Origin: JAHEYG01 sp040403535
Lineage (GTDB): Bacteria > Bacteroidota > Bacteroidia > B-17B0 > Aurantibacillaceae
Length of the DNA stretch: 15,381 bases
Direction of reading: 5' to 3'
Assembly: GCA_040403535.1 (NCBI GenBank)
Contig: JBBAKL010000078.1
Coordinates: 1 to 15,381, forward strand
Made by a program: the position numbers and the translations under genes. The number at the start of each line of letters is the position of its first letter. Within the stretch, counting starts at the first letter, position 1. The notes under the pieces were generated by a model, which saw nothing but the letters and a program-made list of their open reading frames with translations, had not been told where the DNA came from and ran no database searches. Below, piece by piece: positions 1 to 6,505 of the stretch.

Positions 1-52
1 ACGCGATAAACAATTTATGAAAATTATATCATTAGCACCGGAAGTGCTTTAA
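1..52 (+). CDS. rplN: Ribosomal protein L14 (uL14), 3' end only
   Basis: The reading frame entering the window encodes RDKQFMKIISLAPEVL and then TAA. This matches the conserved end of L14, which typically finishes FMKIxSLAPEVL. L14 is a large-subunit protein at the 30S-50S interface. It directly precedes rplX in the standard spc gene order, which fits here. Only the last 16 residues are visible, so nothing can be said about the rest of the gene. There is a 15-nt gap to rplX. Confidence 0.9.
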   Translation, partial: RDKQFMKIISLAPEVL

Positions 53-67
53 AAAATAATTGAGGTC

Positions 68-385
68 ATGTCAAAATTAAAATTAAAAAAAGGCGATACA
101 GTTAGAGTGATTTCCGGAGAGGCCAGAGGTCAGGAAGGTAAAATCATTTCAATTGATACCAAAAAACTAAGAGCTGTTGTAGAGGGCGTTAATATGATTA
201 GCAAGCACTCTAAGCCAAATGCTAAAAACCCAAATGGTGGTATTACCAAGCAGGAAGGTTCTATTCACATCTCAAATTTAATGTTTGTAGATGGTGGTAA
301 AACAACACGTATTGGTCGCAAGGTAGACGAGAAAACAAACAAAGTAGTACGTATCTCTAAAAAAACTAAGGAGGTAATTAAATAA
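68..385 (+). CDS. rplX: Ribosomal protein L24 (uL24)
   Basis: The 105-residue product is of normal length for bacterial L24, an assembly-initiating protein of the 50S subunit that binds the 5' domain of 23S rRNA near the exit tunnel. An N-terminal KOW motif is visible at about residues 7-25 (KKGDTVRVISGEARGQEGK), followed by the usual basic, glycine-containing middle. The ATG at 68 is preceded by GAGG only two bases away, too close for a standard SD. The stop codon overlaps the rplE start by one base (TAATG), so the two genes are probably translationally coupled. Its last codons also form the SD-like AAGGAGGT for rplE. Confidence 0.97.
   Translation: MSKLKLKKGDTVRVISGEARGQEGKIISIDTKKLRAVVEGVNMISKHSKPNAKNPNGGITKQEGSIHISNLMFVDGGKTTRIGRKVDEKTNKVVRISKKTKEVIK
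368..375 (+). promoter_or_regulatory. Strong Shine-Dalgarno for rplE
   Basis: AAGGAGGT lies in the last codons of rplX, with the AGGAGG core ending 10 nt before the rplE ATG. Most other starts in this cluster have no such sequence. It also encodes Lys-Glu-Val of L24, so coding constraint could explain it in part. Confidence 0.6.
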
Positions 386-942
386 TGGCAACACAAACTT
401 ATCAACCGCGCTTAAAAAGCAAATACAAATCTGAAATTGTAGATAATTTAAAAAAGCAATTTCAGTACAAAACTGTAATGCAGGTTCCTAAATTGGAAAA
501 AATCTGTATCAATCAGGGTATTGGCGATGCTGTATCAGATAAAAAAATGATTGAGTCGGCTATTAAAGAAATGACCACTATTTCAGGTCAGAAAGCGGTT
601 CCGACGCATTCAACAAAAGATATCTCAAACTTCAAATTACGTAAAGGAGTTGCTATTGGTGTACGCGTTACATTACGTGGCGATAAAATGTATGAGTTTT
701 TAGACAGATTAGTAGCATCTGCATTACCTCGTATTCGTGATTTTAAAGGTATCAATAACAAAGGTTTTGATGGACGCGGTAACTATACTTTAGGTATCAC
801 TGAACAAATCATTTTCCCTGAAATTGATATTGATAAAGTAAGTAAAATTAACGGTATGGATATTACCTTTGTTACCTCTGCTGGTACAGATAAAGAAGCA
901 TTAGCATTGTTAACTGAATTTGGTTTACCATTTAAAAAATAA
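385..942 (+). CDS. rplE: Ribosomal protein L5 (uL5)
   Basis: The product has 185 residues, close to the usual 179-185. L5 joins 5S rRNA to the central protuberance of the 50S subunit and contacts P-site tRNA. The family motif KLEKICINQGIGDA is at about residues 36-49, and the RNA-binding segment FKLRKGVAIGVRVTLRG is at about 83-99. The start is fixed by the one-base overlap with the rplX stop and by an AAGGAGGT upstream. rpsN follows after 12 nt. In E. coli the rplX-rplE junction is the S8 feedback site of the spc operon. I see no obvious copy of that structure here. Confidence 0.98.
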   Translation: MATQTYQPRLKSKYKSEIVDNLKKQFQYKTVMQVPKLEKICINQGIGDAVSDKKMIESAIKEMTTISGQKAVPTHSTKDISNFKLRKGVAIGVRVTLRGDKMYEFLDRLVASALPRIRDFKGINNKGFDGRGNYTLGITEQIIFPEIDIDKVSKINGMDITFVTSAGTDKEALALLTEFGLPFKK

Positions 943-954
943 TAAAGCTCAAAG

Positions 955-1224
955 ATGGCAAAAGAATCAATGAAGGCCCGTGAGGCCAAACGCAAAAAGT
1001 TAGTAGCAAAATATGCTGCAAAGCGTGAAGAATTAAAAAAAGCAGGAGATTATGATGCTTTACAAAAGCTTCCTAAAAACTCATGCCCAATTCGTGTACG
1101 TAACCGTTGTAAACTAACCGGACGTCCACGCGGTTATATGCGTCAATTCGGTGTAAGCCGTGTTACGTTCCGCGAAATGGTTGTTTTTGGTTTAATCCCG
1201 GGTTTAACCAAATCCAGCTGGTAA
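955..1224 (+). CDS. rpsN: Ribosomal protein S14 (uS14), long zinc-free form
   Basis: The product has 89 residues, the length of the long (C-minus) S14 class rather than the 61-residue zinc-ribbon class. S14 sits in the 30S head and is needed for late assembly. The signature CKLTGRPRGYMRQFGVSR is at residues 52-69. Only two cysteines occur (residues 44 and 52), so the two CxxC pairs needed for a zinc ribbon are absent. The first 40 residues are strongly basic. The gap to rpsH is 58 nt and contains a hairpin (annotated separately). No SD is present; the leader reads GCTCAAAG before ATG. Confidence 0.98.
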   Translation: MAKESMKAREAKRKKLVAKYAAKREELKKAGDYDALQKLPKNSCPIRVRNRCKLTGRPRGYMRQFGVSRVTFREMVVFGLIPGLTKSSW

Positions 1225-1244
1225 TAAAAAGAGTATTAATATAA

Positions 1245-1264
1245 TTATCCTGCGTGCGGGATAA
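1245..1264 (+). promoter_or_regulatory. Intergenic hairpin before rpsH
   Basis: TTATCCTG and CGGGATAA can pair as an 8-bp stem with one G-U pair around a CGTG tetraloop. The hairpin ends 18 nt before the rpsH start. No T-tract follows, so it is not an intrinsic terminator. It could be an RNA-processing site, an mRNA stabiliser or a protein-binding site. The function is inferred only from position. Confidence 0.5.
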
Positions 1265-1282
1265 CATATAAAACAAATAAAA

Positions 1283-1681
1283 ATGACAGATTCAATCTCA
1301 GATTACTTAACACGCGTTAGAAACGCAATTAAGGCAAACCACAGAATTGTAGAAGTTCCTGCTTCTAACTTGAAAAAAGAAATCACTAAAATTCTTTTTG
1401 AAAAAGGCTATATCTTAAACTATAAGTTTGAAGATACTGAAAACAAACAGGGTACAATTAAAATAGCATTAAAATACCATCCGGTAACAAAATTACCGGC
1501 AATCCGTACTTTAGAGCGTATTTCGTCACCTGGTTTACGTAAGTATACTGGAGTATCAACGATGCCAAAAGTATTAAACGGTTTGGGTATTGCCATCATT
1601 TCAACTTCTAAAGGAGTAATGACCGATAAAGAAGCGAAAACACAGAATGTGGGTGGTGAAGTTTTATGTTATGTTTCTTAA
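1283..1681 (+). CDS. rpsH: Ribosomal protein S8 (uS8)
   Basis: The product has 132 residues, as expected for S8, a primary 16S rRNA binder that organises the central domain of the 30S subunit. In E. coli it is also the translational repressor of the spc operon. The C-terminal signature STSKGVMTDKEA is at residues 107-118. The N-terminal segment starting MTDSISDYLTRVRNA is typical. There is no SD, only an A-rich leader, the usual Bacteroidota arrangement. The preceding 58-nt spacer carries a hairpin that could be tested for S8 binding, although no S8 recognition motif is obvious to me. Confidence 0.98.
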   Translation: MTDSISDYLTRVRNAIKANHRIVEVPASNLKKEITKILFEKGYILNYKFEDTENKQGTIKIALKYHPVTKLPAIRTLERISSPGLRKYTGVSTMPKVLNGLGIAIISTSKGVMTDKEAKTQNVGGEVLCYVS

Positions 1682-1690
1682 TCTAAACTA

Positions 1691-1696
1691 AGGAGG
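1691..1696 (+). promoter_or_regulatory. Strong Shine-Dalgarno for rplF
   Basis: AGGAGG (within CTAAGGAGGAAAT) lies in the noncoding gap between rpsH and rplF, 9 nt from the rplF ATG, which is optimal SD spacing. Unlike the one before rplE, it is not inside a coding region, so coding constraint cannot explain it. Confidence 0.65.
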
Positions 1697-1705
1697 AAAT
1701 TAAAC

Positions 1706-2260
1706 ATGTCACGTATAGGAAAAGCACCAATAACAATACCTCAAGGAGTTGAAGTAAGCGTTACCAATGGATTGGTAACCGTTAAAGGTAAAAAAGGAAC
1801 ATTATCTCAGAAAGTAGACGCAGATATCAATGTAGCCGTTGAAAACGGAACAATCAACGTAACGCGTCCAACCGATCATAAACGTCATCGTTCTTTACAC
1901 GGATTATATCGCGCTTTAATTGCGAATATGATTACCGGTGTTAATGAGGGTTATAAAACAGAACAGGAATTAGTAGGTGTGGGTTACCGTGCCTCAAACA
2001 AAGGTCAATTATTAGAATTAGCTTTAGGTTACTCTCATAACATTACCTTTGAATTACCTGCTGAAATTAAAGTAACAACAACTGCAGAAAAAGGCGCAAA
2101 CCCAAAAATTATTCTTGAGTCTGCTGATAAGCAATTGTTAGGCTTAGTTGCTGCTAAAATCCGTTCATTACGTAAACCTGAACCATACAAAGGAAAAGGT
2201 ATTAAGTTTAGTGGTGAAGTATTACGTCGTAAGGCAGGTAAATCAGCATCTAAGAAATAA
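1706..2260 (+). CDS. rplF: Ribosomal protein L6 (uL6)
   Basis: The product has 184 residues with the two tandem L6 domains (roughly residues 1-80 and 85-175). L6 binds near the sarcin-ricin loop and the stalk base of the 50S subunit. The bacterial L6 signature PEPYKGKGIKFSG is at residues 158-170. The N-terminus MSRIGKAPITIPQGV is canonical and fixes the start. An AGGAGG sits 9 nt upstream. The tail is short and basic. rplR follows after 37 nt. Confidence 0.98.
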   Translation: MSRIGKAPITIPQGVEVSVTNGLVTVKGKKGTLSQKVDADINVAVENGTINVTRPTDHKRHRSLHGLYRALIANMITGVNEGYKTEQELVGVGYRASNKGQLLELALGYSHNITFELPAEIKVTTTAEKGANPKIILESADKQLLGLVAAKIRSLRKPEPYKGKGIKFSGEVLRRKAGKSASKK

Positions 2261-2297
2261 TTAAATTAATGTTAATCATCTTAAAAAAATTGAAAAG

Positions 2298-2654
2298 ATG
2301 GCACTGAATAAAGAACAAAGAAGACAAAGAATAAAATATAGAATTCGCAAAACAGTTAAAGGAACTCCAGGTTTCCCTCGTTTGTGCGTGTTCCGCAGCA
2401 ATGCTGAGATTTATGCTCAGTTAATTGATGACAAATCCGGAAAAACTTTAGTATCCGCAGGGACAAATGATAAAGCTATTAAATCTGCAAAAGCCAGCAA
2501 ATCTGAGCAAGCAAAATTAGTGGGTAAATTAATTGCTGAAAAAGCAATGACCAGTGGTATTAGCGAGGTTAAATTTGACCGTAATGGTTTTTTATACCAT
2601 GGTCGTGTTAAATCGTTAGCTGAAGGTGCTCGTGAAGGCGGACTTAAATTTTAA
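2298..2654 (+). CDS. rplR: Ribosomal protein L18 (uL18)
   Basis: The 118-residue product matches L18, which with L5 anchors 5S rRNA in the central protuberance. It has the highly basic N-terminal region (RRQRIKYRIRKTVKG, residues 8-22), then PRLCVFRSN, and ends with the conserved block FDRNGFLYHGRVKSLAEGAR. There is no SD. The start codon lies in a weak possible stem (CATCTT at 2277-2282 with AAGATG at 2295-2300), too slight to call regulatory. rpsE follows after 28 nt. Confidence 0.97.
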   Translation: MALNKEQRRQRIKYRIRKTVKGTPGFPRLCVFRSNAEIYAQLIDDKSGKTLVSAGTNDKAIKSAKASKSEQAKLVGKLIAEKAMTSGISEVKFDRNGFLYHGRVKSLAEGAREGGLKF

Positions 2655-2682
2655 TTAGTAATAAAAATTTTAAACAAATAAA

Positions 2683-3201
2683 ATGTCAACAGAAGTTGTT
2701 AAAAGAGTAAAATCAAGCGACATCGAACTAAAAGATAAGTTAGTTGCTGTTCAGCGTGTAACCAAAGTTACCAAGGGTGGTCGTCACTTTAGTTTTGCTG
2801 CTATCGTTGTAGTAGGAAACGAAAAAGGTGTAGTAGGTCAGGGATTAGGTAAAGCTAACGAGGTAACTGATGCAATCACAAAGGGTATCGAAGATGCTAA
2901 AAAGAGCCTTGTTAAAGTTCCTGTTTTAAACGGTACTGTTCCACATGCTCAAGAAGGTAAATTCGGCGGTGCTCGTGTTTTCTTAAAGCCAGCTGCTCAC
3001 GGTACTGGAGTAATTGCAGGTGGTGCGATGCGTGCAGTTTTAGAAAGCGTTGGAATTACTGACGTGTTAGCTAAGTCAAAAGGATCTTCAAATCCGCACA
3101 ACGTTGTTAAAGCAACATTAGATGCTTTAGTAAAAATGCGTGATCCAATTACAGTTGCTCACCAAAGAGGTATTTCTTTAGATAAAGTGTTTAACGGATA
3201 A
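2683..3201 (+). CDS. rpsE: Ribosomal protein S5 (uS5)
   Basis: The product has 172 residues with the N-terminal double-stranded-RNA-binding-like S5 domain. The signature RHFSFAAIVVVG is at residues 34-45, with NEKGVVGQGLGKANEV following. The C-terminal domain contains KPAAHGTGVIAGGAMRAVLE (residues 102-121), normal for the family. S5 lies at the mRNA entry channel with S3 and S4 and affects decoding accuracy. There is no SD, and the leader is A-rich. rpmD follows after 10 nt. Confidence 0.98.
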   Translation: MSTEVVKRVKSSDIELKDKLVAVQRVTKVTKGGRHFSFAAIVVVGNEKGVVGQGLGKANEVTDAITKGIEDAKKSLVKVPVLNGTVPHAQEGKFGGARVFLKPAAHGTGVIAGGAMRAVLESVGITDVLAKSKGSSNPHNVVKATLDALVKMRDPITVAHQRGISLDKVFNG

Positions 3202-3211
3202 GAAAATTGTT

Positions 3212-3391
3212 ATGGCTAAAGTAAAATTAACATTAGTAAAAGGTATTGCTAAGAGAACTCCGGCTCAAAGAGCTACCTTAGTTGCCTTAGGATTTAAAAA
3301 ATCATATCAGACACTTGAAAAGGAATTAAATCCTGCAGTTCAGGGTCAAATTAATGCTGTAAAGCATATGTTAAAAATTGAAACTATTTAA
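3212..3391 (+). CDS. rpmD: Ribosomal protein L30 (uL30)
   Basis: This 59-residue gene runs from ATG at 3212 to TAA at 3389-3391. The product begins MAKVKLTLVKGIAKRTPAQR and continues through TLVALGFKKSYQTLEK to end HMLKIETI, which is the L30 pattern: a short beta-alpha-beta fold with the conserved T-LGF/LKK region. It occupies the expected place between rpsE and rplO, 10 nt after the former and 11 nt before the latter. L30 is a small, non-essential 50S protein that many bacteria have and some lack. There is no SD. Confidence 0.95.
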   Translation: MAKVKLTLVKGIAKRTPAQRATLVALGFKKSYQTLEKELNPAVQGQINAVKHMLKIETI

Positions 3392-3402
3392 TATAAATTG
3401 AA

Positions 3403-3849
3403 ATGAAATTAAGCGGATTAAAACCAGCAAAAGGTTCTGTAAAAAATAACTATCGTCGTGGTCGTGGACAAGGTTCAGGTGGCGGTGGAACTGCAACACG
3501 TGGTCATAAAGGTGCTCAGTCTCGCTCTGGATATTCTTCAAAGCGTGGTTTTGAAGGTGGTCAAATGCCACTACAGCGTCGTATCCCAAAATTTGGATTT
3601 AAGAACATCAACCGTATCGATTATCACGGTATTAATTTGGATAGCATCCAGAAATTAGTTGATAAAATTAAAGTTTCTGAAATTACTCCGGAAATTCTAA
3701 TTCAAAACGGTTTAGCGTCAAAGAACGACTTAGTTAAAATCTTAGGACGTGGAGAATTAAAATCAAAAGTTGACATTAAGGCACACGCATTTACTTCTAC
3801 TGCTAAAAAAGCAATTGAAGAAAAAGGTGGTTCTGTAACACAATTATAA
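3403..3849 (+). CDS. rplO: Ribosomal protein L15 (uL15)
   Basis: The product has 148 residues. The N-terminal half is the glycine- and arginine-rich extension that threads into 23S rRNA, with RGRGQGSGGGGTATRGHKG at residues 19-37 and GFEGGQMPLQRRIPKFGF at 49-66. The C-terminal globular part includes FTSTAKKAIEEKGGSV, the usual L15 end. L15 is a late-assembly 50S protein. There is no SD. The stop is only 5 nt before secY, the standard rplO-secY linkage. Confidence 0.98.
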   Translation: MKLSGLKPAKGSVKNNYRRGRGQGSGGGGTATRGHKGAQSRSGYSSKRGFEGGQMPLQRRIPKFGFKNINRIDYHGINLDSIQKLVDKIKVSEITPEILIQNGLASKNDLVKILGRGELKSKVDIKAHAFTSTAKKAIEEKGGSVTQL

Positions 3850-3854
3850 AATAT

Positions 3855-5189
3855 ATGAAGCGTTTAATAGATACACTTCAAAACATTTGGAAAATCGAAG
3901 AACTTCGAGCGAGAATTCTTACCACTCTTGGATTGGTTTTAATTTATCGTTTGGGATCTTACGTGGTACTTCCTGGTGTAAACTCAGCTGCATTGAATGC
4001 CGCTAAAGAATCTGCTTCGCAGGATGGGATTATTGGATTAATCAACATTTTTGCAGGTGGTGCATTTTCGCGTGCTTCAGTATTTGGTTTGGGTATTATG
4101 CCTTATATCACGGCATCGATTATCATCCAATTGTTAGGTATGGCCGTACCATATTTCCAAAAACTTCAACGTGATGGAGAAAGCGGTCGTAAGAAAATTA
4201 ATCAATATACACGTTTCTTAACGATTGCGGTTACTGCAGTTCAGTGCCCAGGCTACTTAGCTACTCAGGTATATAATGTTCCGGGTGCAGTTGTATTAGA
4301 TGGAACCTGGTTTATGATTCAGTCAACCATGATTCTAGTAACAGGTACAATGTTTGTAATGTGGTTAGGTGAGAGAATTACCGATAAAGGTATTGGAAAC
4401 GGTATCTCTTTAATCATTATGATCGGAATTATCTCTCGTTTACCATTTGCGATAACTTCTGAATTCGGTTCTCGCTTACAAAGTTCAGGTGGCGGTTTAA
4501 TTATGTTCTTATTAGAAATTGTTTTCTTGTTATTCGTTATTATCGGAAGCATCATGTTGGTTCAGGGTACGCGTCGTATTCCTGTTCAGTTTGCTAAGAA
4601 AATTGTGGGTAATAAGCAATATGGTGGGGTTCGCCAGTATATTCCTTTAAAGGTAAATGCTGCAGGTGTAATGCCAATCATTTTTGCACAGGCCATTATG
4701 TTTATTCCGGCAGCTATTACCGGTTTTGCAGGTGATGCAGGTGGGGTATTCACAGAACGTTATGGTTTCTGGTATAACTTCGTTTTTGCAGTATTAATTA
4801 TCCTATTTACTTATTTCTATACAGCTATTATGGTTAATCCCAATCAGTTAGCTGATGATATGAAAAAGAATGGAGGCTTTATACCAGGTGTTAAGCCAGG
4901 TAAAAAAACTGCTGAGTTTATAGATCAGGTGATGAGTCGTATCACTTTACCTGGTTCAATTTTCTTAGCTGTAGTTGCAATTTTACCGGCTGTAGCAATG
5001 CAATTTGGTATCAATAGTGCTTTTGCTGATTTTTATGGAGGAACTTCCTTGTTAATCTTAGTAGGGGTAGTATTAGACACTTTACAGCAAATTGAAACAT
5101 ACTTGTTAAATCGCCATTATGACGGTTTAATGAAGTCAGGTAGAATTAAAGGCCGTGGTGCTAATGCCATGATGGTTCAACAAGGATAA
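3855..5189 (+). CDS. secY: Protein translocase channel subunit SecY
   Basis: The product has 444 residues (E. coli SecY has 443) and forms the inner-membrane pore for Sec-dependent export. Ten membrane segments can be followed, roughly at residues 20-42, 75-98, 116-138, 149-170, 178-200, 212-236, 268-292, 305-328, 366-386 and 393-413. Diagnostic stretches include FGLGIMPYITASIIIQLL in the second segment, the cytoplasmic loop before QGTRRIPVQ, and the C-terminal GRIKGRGA. The N-terminus MKRLIDTLQNIWKIEELR is an amphipathic cytoplasmic helix. There is no SD (ATATATG). infA follows after only 3 nt, with neither map nor adk between. Confidence 0.99.
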   Translation: MKRLIDTLQNIWKIEELRARILTTLGLVLIYRLGSYVVLPGVNSAALNAAKESASQDGIIGLINIFAGGAFSRASVFGLGIMPYITASIIIQLLGMAVPYFQKLQRDGESGRKKINQYTRFLTIAVTAVQCPGYLATQVYNVPGAVVLDGTWFMIQSTMILVTGTMFVMWLGERITDKGIGNGISLIIMIGIISRLPFAITSEFGSRLQSSGGGLIMFLLEIVFLLFVIIGSIMLVQGTRRIPVQFAKKIVGNKQYGGVRQYIPLKVNAAGVMPIIFAQAIMFIPAAITGFAGDAGGVFTERYGFWYNFVFAVLIILFTYFYTAIMVNPNQLADDMKKNGGFIPGVKPGKKTAEFIDQVMSRITLPGSIFLAVVAILPAVAMQFGINSAFADFYGGTSLLILVGVVLDTLQQIETYLLNRHYDGLMKSGRIKGRGANAMMVQQG

Positions 5190-5192
5190 AAT

Positions 5193-5411
5193 ATGGCAAA
5201 ACAGTCAAATATTGAAATAGACGGTACCATTATTGAATCTTTGAGTAATGCCATGTTCAGGGTAGAACTTGAAAACGGTCACGTGGTAATTGCGCATATT
5301 TCCGGTAAAATGCGCATGCACTATATTAAGATTTTAACCGGTGATAAGGTAAGATTGGAAATGAGTCCATATGATCTTACAAAAGCAAGAATTACATTCA
5401 GATACAAATAA
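5193..5411 (+). CDS. infA: Translation initiation factor IF-1
   Basis: The 72-residue product is a single S1-type OB fold. MAKQSNIEIDGTIIESLSNA opens it, the central strand region ELENGHVVIAHISGKMRMHY is at about residues 25-44, and TGDKVRLEMSPYDLTKARI closes the barrel. IF-1 binds the 30S A site during initiation and cooperates with IF-2 and IF-3. The start lies 3 nt after secY. A partial SD (AAGGA) within the end of secY is 7 nt upstream, so coupling to SecY translation is likely. rpmJ follows after 15 nt. Confidence 0.98.
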   Translation: MAKQSNIEIDGTIIESLSNAMFRVELENGHVVIAHISGKMRMHYIKILTGDKVRLEMSPYDLTKARITFRYK

Positions 5412-5426
5412 TTAAACAATTAACTG

Positions 5427-5543
5427 ATGAAAGTTAGAGCATCCATTAAGAAAAGAAGCGCCGAATGTAAAATCGTTCGCCGCAAAGGAAAATTGTACGT
5501 AATAAACAAGAAAAACCCAAAATTTAAACAAAGACAAAAATAA
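5427..5543 (+). CDS. rpmJ: Ribosomal protein L36 (bL36), zinc-free form
   Basis: A 38-residue gene runs from ATG at 5427 to TAA at 5541-5543. MKVRASIKKRSAECKIVRRK at the start and NPKFKQRQK at the end match L36, the smallest 50S protein. Zinc-binding L36 uses three Cys and one His. Here only Cys14 remains: the other positions are Ser11, Asn27 and Phe33, so this is a C-minus version that should not bind zinc. This is common in Bacteroidota. It sits between infA and rpsM as in many genomes, with a promoter-like element immediately downstream. Confidence 0.95.
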   Translation: MKVRASIKKRSAECKIVRRKGKLYVINKKNPKFKQRQK

Positions 5544-5550
5544 TTTTTTG

Positions 5551-5558
5551 TACCTTTG
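5551..5558 (+). promoter_or_regulatory. Bacteroidota-type -7 element before rpsM
   Basis: TACCTTTG matches the Bacteroidota sigma-ABfr -7 consensus TAnnTTTG exactly and is followed by the commonly seen CA. It lies 29 nt before the rpsM ATG, in the only promoter-sized gap between secY and rpsM. No good -33 TTTG is visible at the expected distance, so the promoter may be weak. It would separate the rpsM-rpsK-rpsD-rpoA-rplQ block from the upstream genes. Confidence 0.5.
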
Positions 5559-5587
5559 CAAACCTTTTTAAAAATTTTAGATAAAAA

Positions 5588-5965
5588 ATGGCACGTATAG
5601 CAGGTATTGATTTACCAAAAAACAAACAAGGCGAGATAGGGTTAACCTATATTTTCGGGATTGGTCGTAGTACAGCACAAAAGATTTTGAACCATGCCGG
5701 AATTCCTTTAGACAAAAAAGTGAGCGAGTGGACTGACGATGAGCAGAACGCGATTCGTAACTTCATCAACTCAAACTTTAAAGTTGAGGGTGCGCTTCGT
5801 TCGGAAGTACAATTAAACATTAAACGATTAGTGGATATCGGATCTTTCAGAGGAATCCGTCACCGTAATGGTTTACCGGTTCGTGGTCAGCGTACTAAGA
5901 CAAACGCTCGTACACGTAAAGGGCGTCGTAAGACAATTGCCAATAAGAAAATGGCTACTAAATAA
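5588..5965 (+). CDS. rpsM: Ribosomal protein S13 (uS13)
   Basis: The product has 125 residues (E. coli 118). The N-terminus MARIAGIDLPKNKQGEIGLT and the helix-two-turn-helix region YIFGIGRSTAQKIL (about residues 21-34) are typical, and the basic tail GLPVRGQRTKTNARTRKGRR at residues 95-114 is the family signature. S13 is in the 30S head, contacts P-site tRNA and forms bridges to the 50S subunit. It is the first gene of the alpha block and lies just downstream of the TACCTTTG element. There is no SD; the leader is GATAAAAA. Confidence 0.98.
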   Translation: MARIAGIDLPKNKQGEIGLTYIFGIGRSTAQKILNHAGIPLDKKVSEWTDDEQNAIRNFINSNFKVEGALRSEVQLNIKRLVDIGSFRGIRHRNGLPVRGQRTKTNARTRKGRRKTIANKKMATK

Positions 5966-5993
5966 TAATTAATATTTAAGAATAAAATATAAA

Positions 5994-6404
5994 ATGGCAA
6001 AACAACAAGCTAACGCCGCAACAGGAAAAGCAGCAGCACGTAAACGTGTCGTAAAAGTAGAAGCTGCTGGCGAGGCGCATATTAATGCTACGTTCAATAA
6101 TATTATTATCTCTTTAACTAACAGTTCTGGTCAGGTAATTTCTTGGTCTAGCGCTGGTAAAATGGGTTTCAGAGGTTCTAAGAAAAACACTCCTTATGCT
6201 GCTCAGATGGCAGCATCAGATTGTTCTAAAGTTGCTTTTGATGCAGGTTTACGTAAAGTAAAAGTTTACATCAAAGGTCCGGGTGCAGGACGTGAGTCTG
6301 CAATTCGTACTATCGCAGCTGAAGGTATTGAGGTATCAGAAATAGTAGATATCACTCCAATTCCTCACAACGGTTGCCGCCCTCCAAAGCGTCGCCGCGT
6401 ATAA
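5994..6404 (+). CDS. rpsK: Ribosomal protein S11 (uS11)
   Basis: The product has 136 residues (E. coli 129), with an Ala/Lys-rich N-terminal stretch of about 20 residues before the core. The core shows NATFNNIIISLTN (residues 31-43), KGPGAGRESAIRTIAAEGIE (94-113) and the C-terminal TPIPHNGCRPPKRRRV (121-136), all diagnostic of S11, which forms part of the 30S platform near the mRNA exit. The leader is AT-rich without an SD. The gap to rpsD is 101 nt, one of the longest in the cluster, and carries a structured RNA candidate. Confidence 0.98.
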   Translation: MAKQQANAATGKAAARKRVVKVEAAGEAHINATFNNIIISLTNSSGQVISWSSAGKMGFRGSKKNTPYAAQMAASDCSKVAFDAGLRKVKVYIKGPGAGRESAIRTIAAEGIEVSEIVDITPIPHNGCRPPKRRRV

Positions 6405-6422
6405 TAGTAAATTAACAGCCGG

Positions 6423-6474
6423 CCGCGAGAAACCCTCGCGGTTTGGAGCTGATTACCGAAAGGGTTTTCAGCTT
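6423..6474 (+). promoter_or_regulatory. Two-hairpin RNA leader candidate before rpsD
   Basis: Two perfect stems lie in the rpsK-rpsD spacer. The first is CCGCGAG (6423-6429) with CTCGCGG (6435-6441) around the loop AAACC. The second is AGCTGA (6447-6452) with TCAGCT (6468-6473) around a 15-nt loop. The second loop contains GGTTT (6463-6467), exactly complementary to loop AAACC, so the loops could kiss. The second loop also contains CC-GAAA-GG, a possible GNRA-capped mini-stem that would compete. No T-tract follows the structure directly. S4 is an established autoregulator elsewhere, so an S4-binding leader is a reasonable inference. Confidence 0.6.
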
Positions 6475-6505
6475 AAATAATAACAACAATAAACAATTAT
6501 TTAAA

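Noticed and set aside
34..48. AGCAC/GTGCT hairpin at the end of rplN
   Set aside because: Only 5 bp and made of conserved L14 codons (Ala-Pro-Glu-Val), so coding constraint explains it.
2277..2300. Stem CATCTT/AAGATG covering the rplR start codon
   Set aside because: Only 6 bp, AT-rich, with a 12-nt A-rich loop; expected by chance and likely unstable.
6443..6505. In-frame TTG extension of rpsD adding 21 residues
   Set aside because: The extra residues do not resemble S4, the region folds as two hairpins, and ATG 6506 gives the canonical MARYTGPKSK start and standard length.
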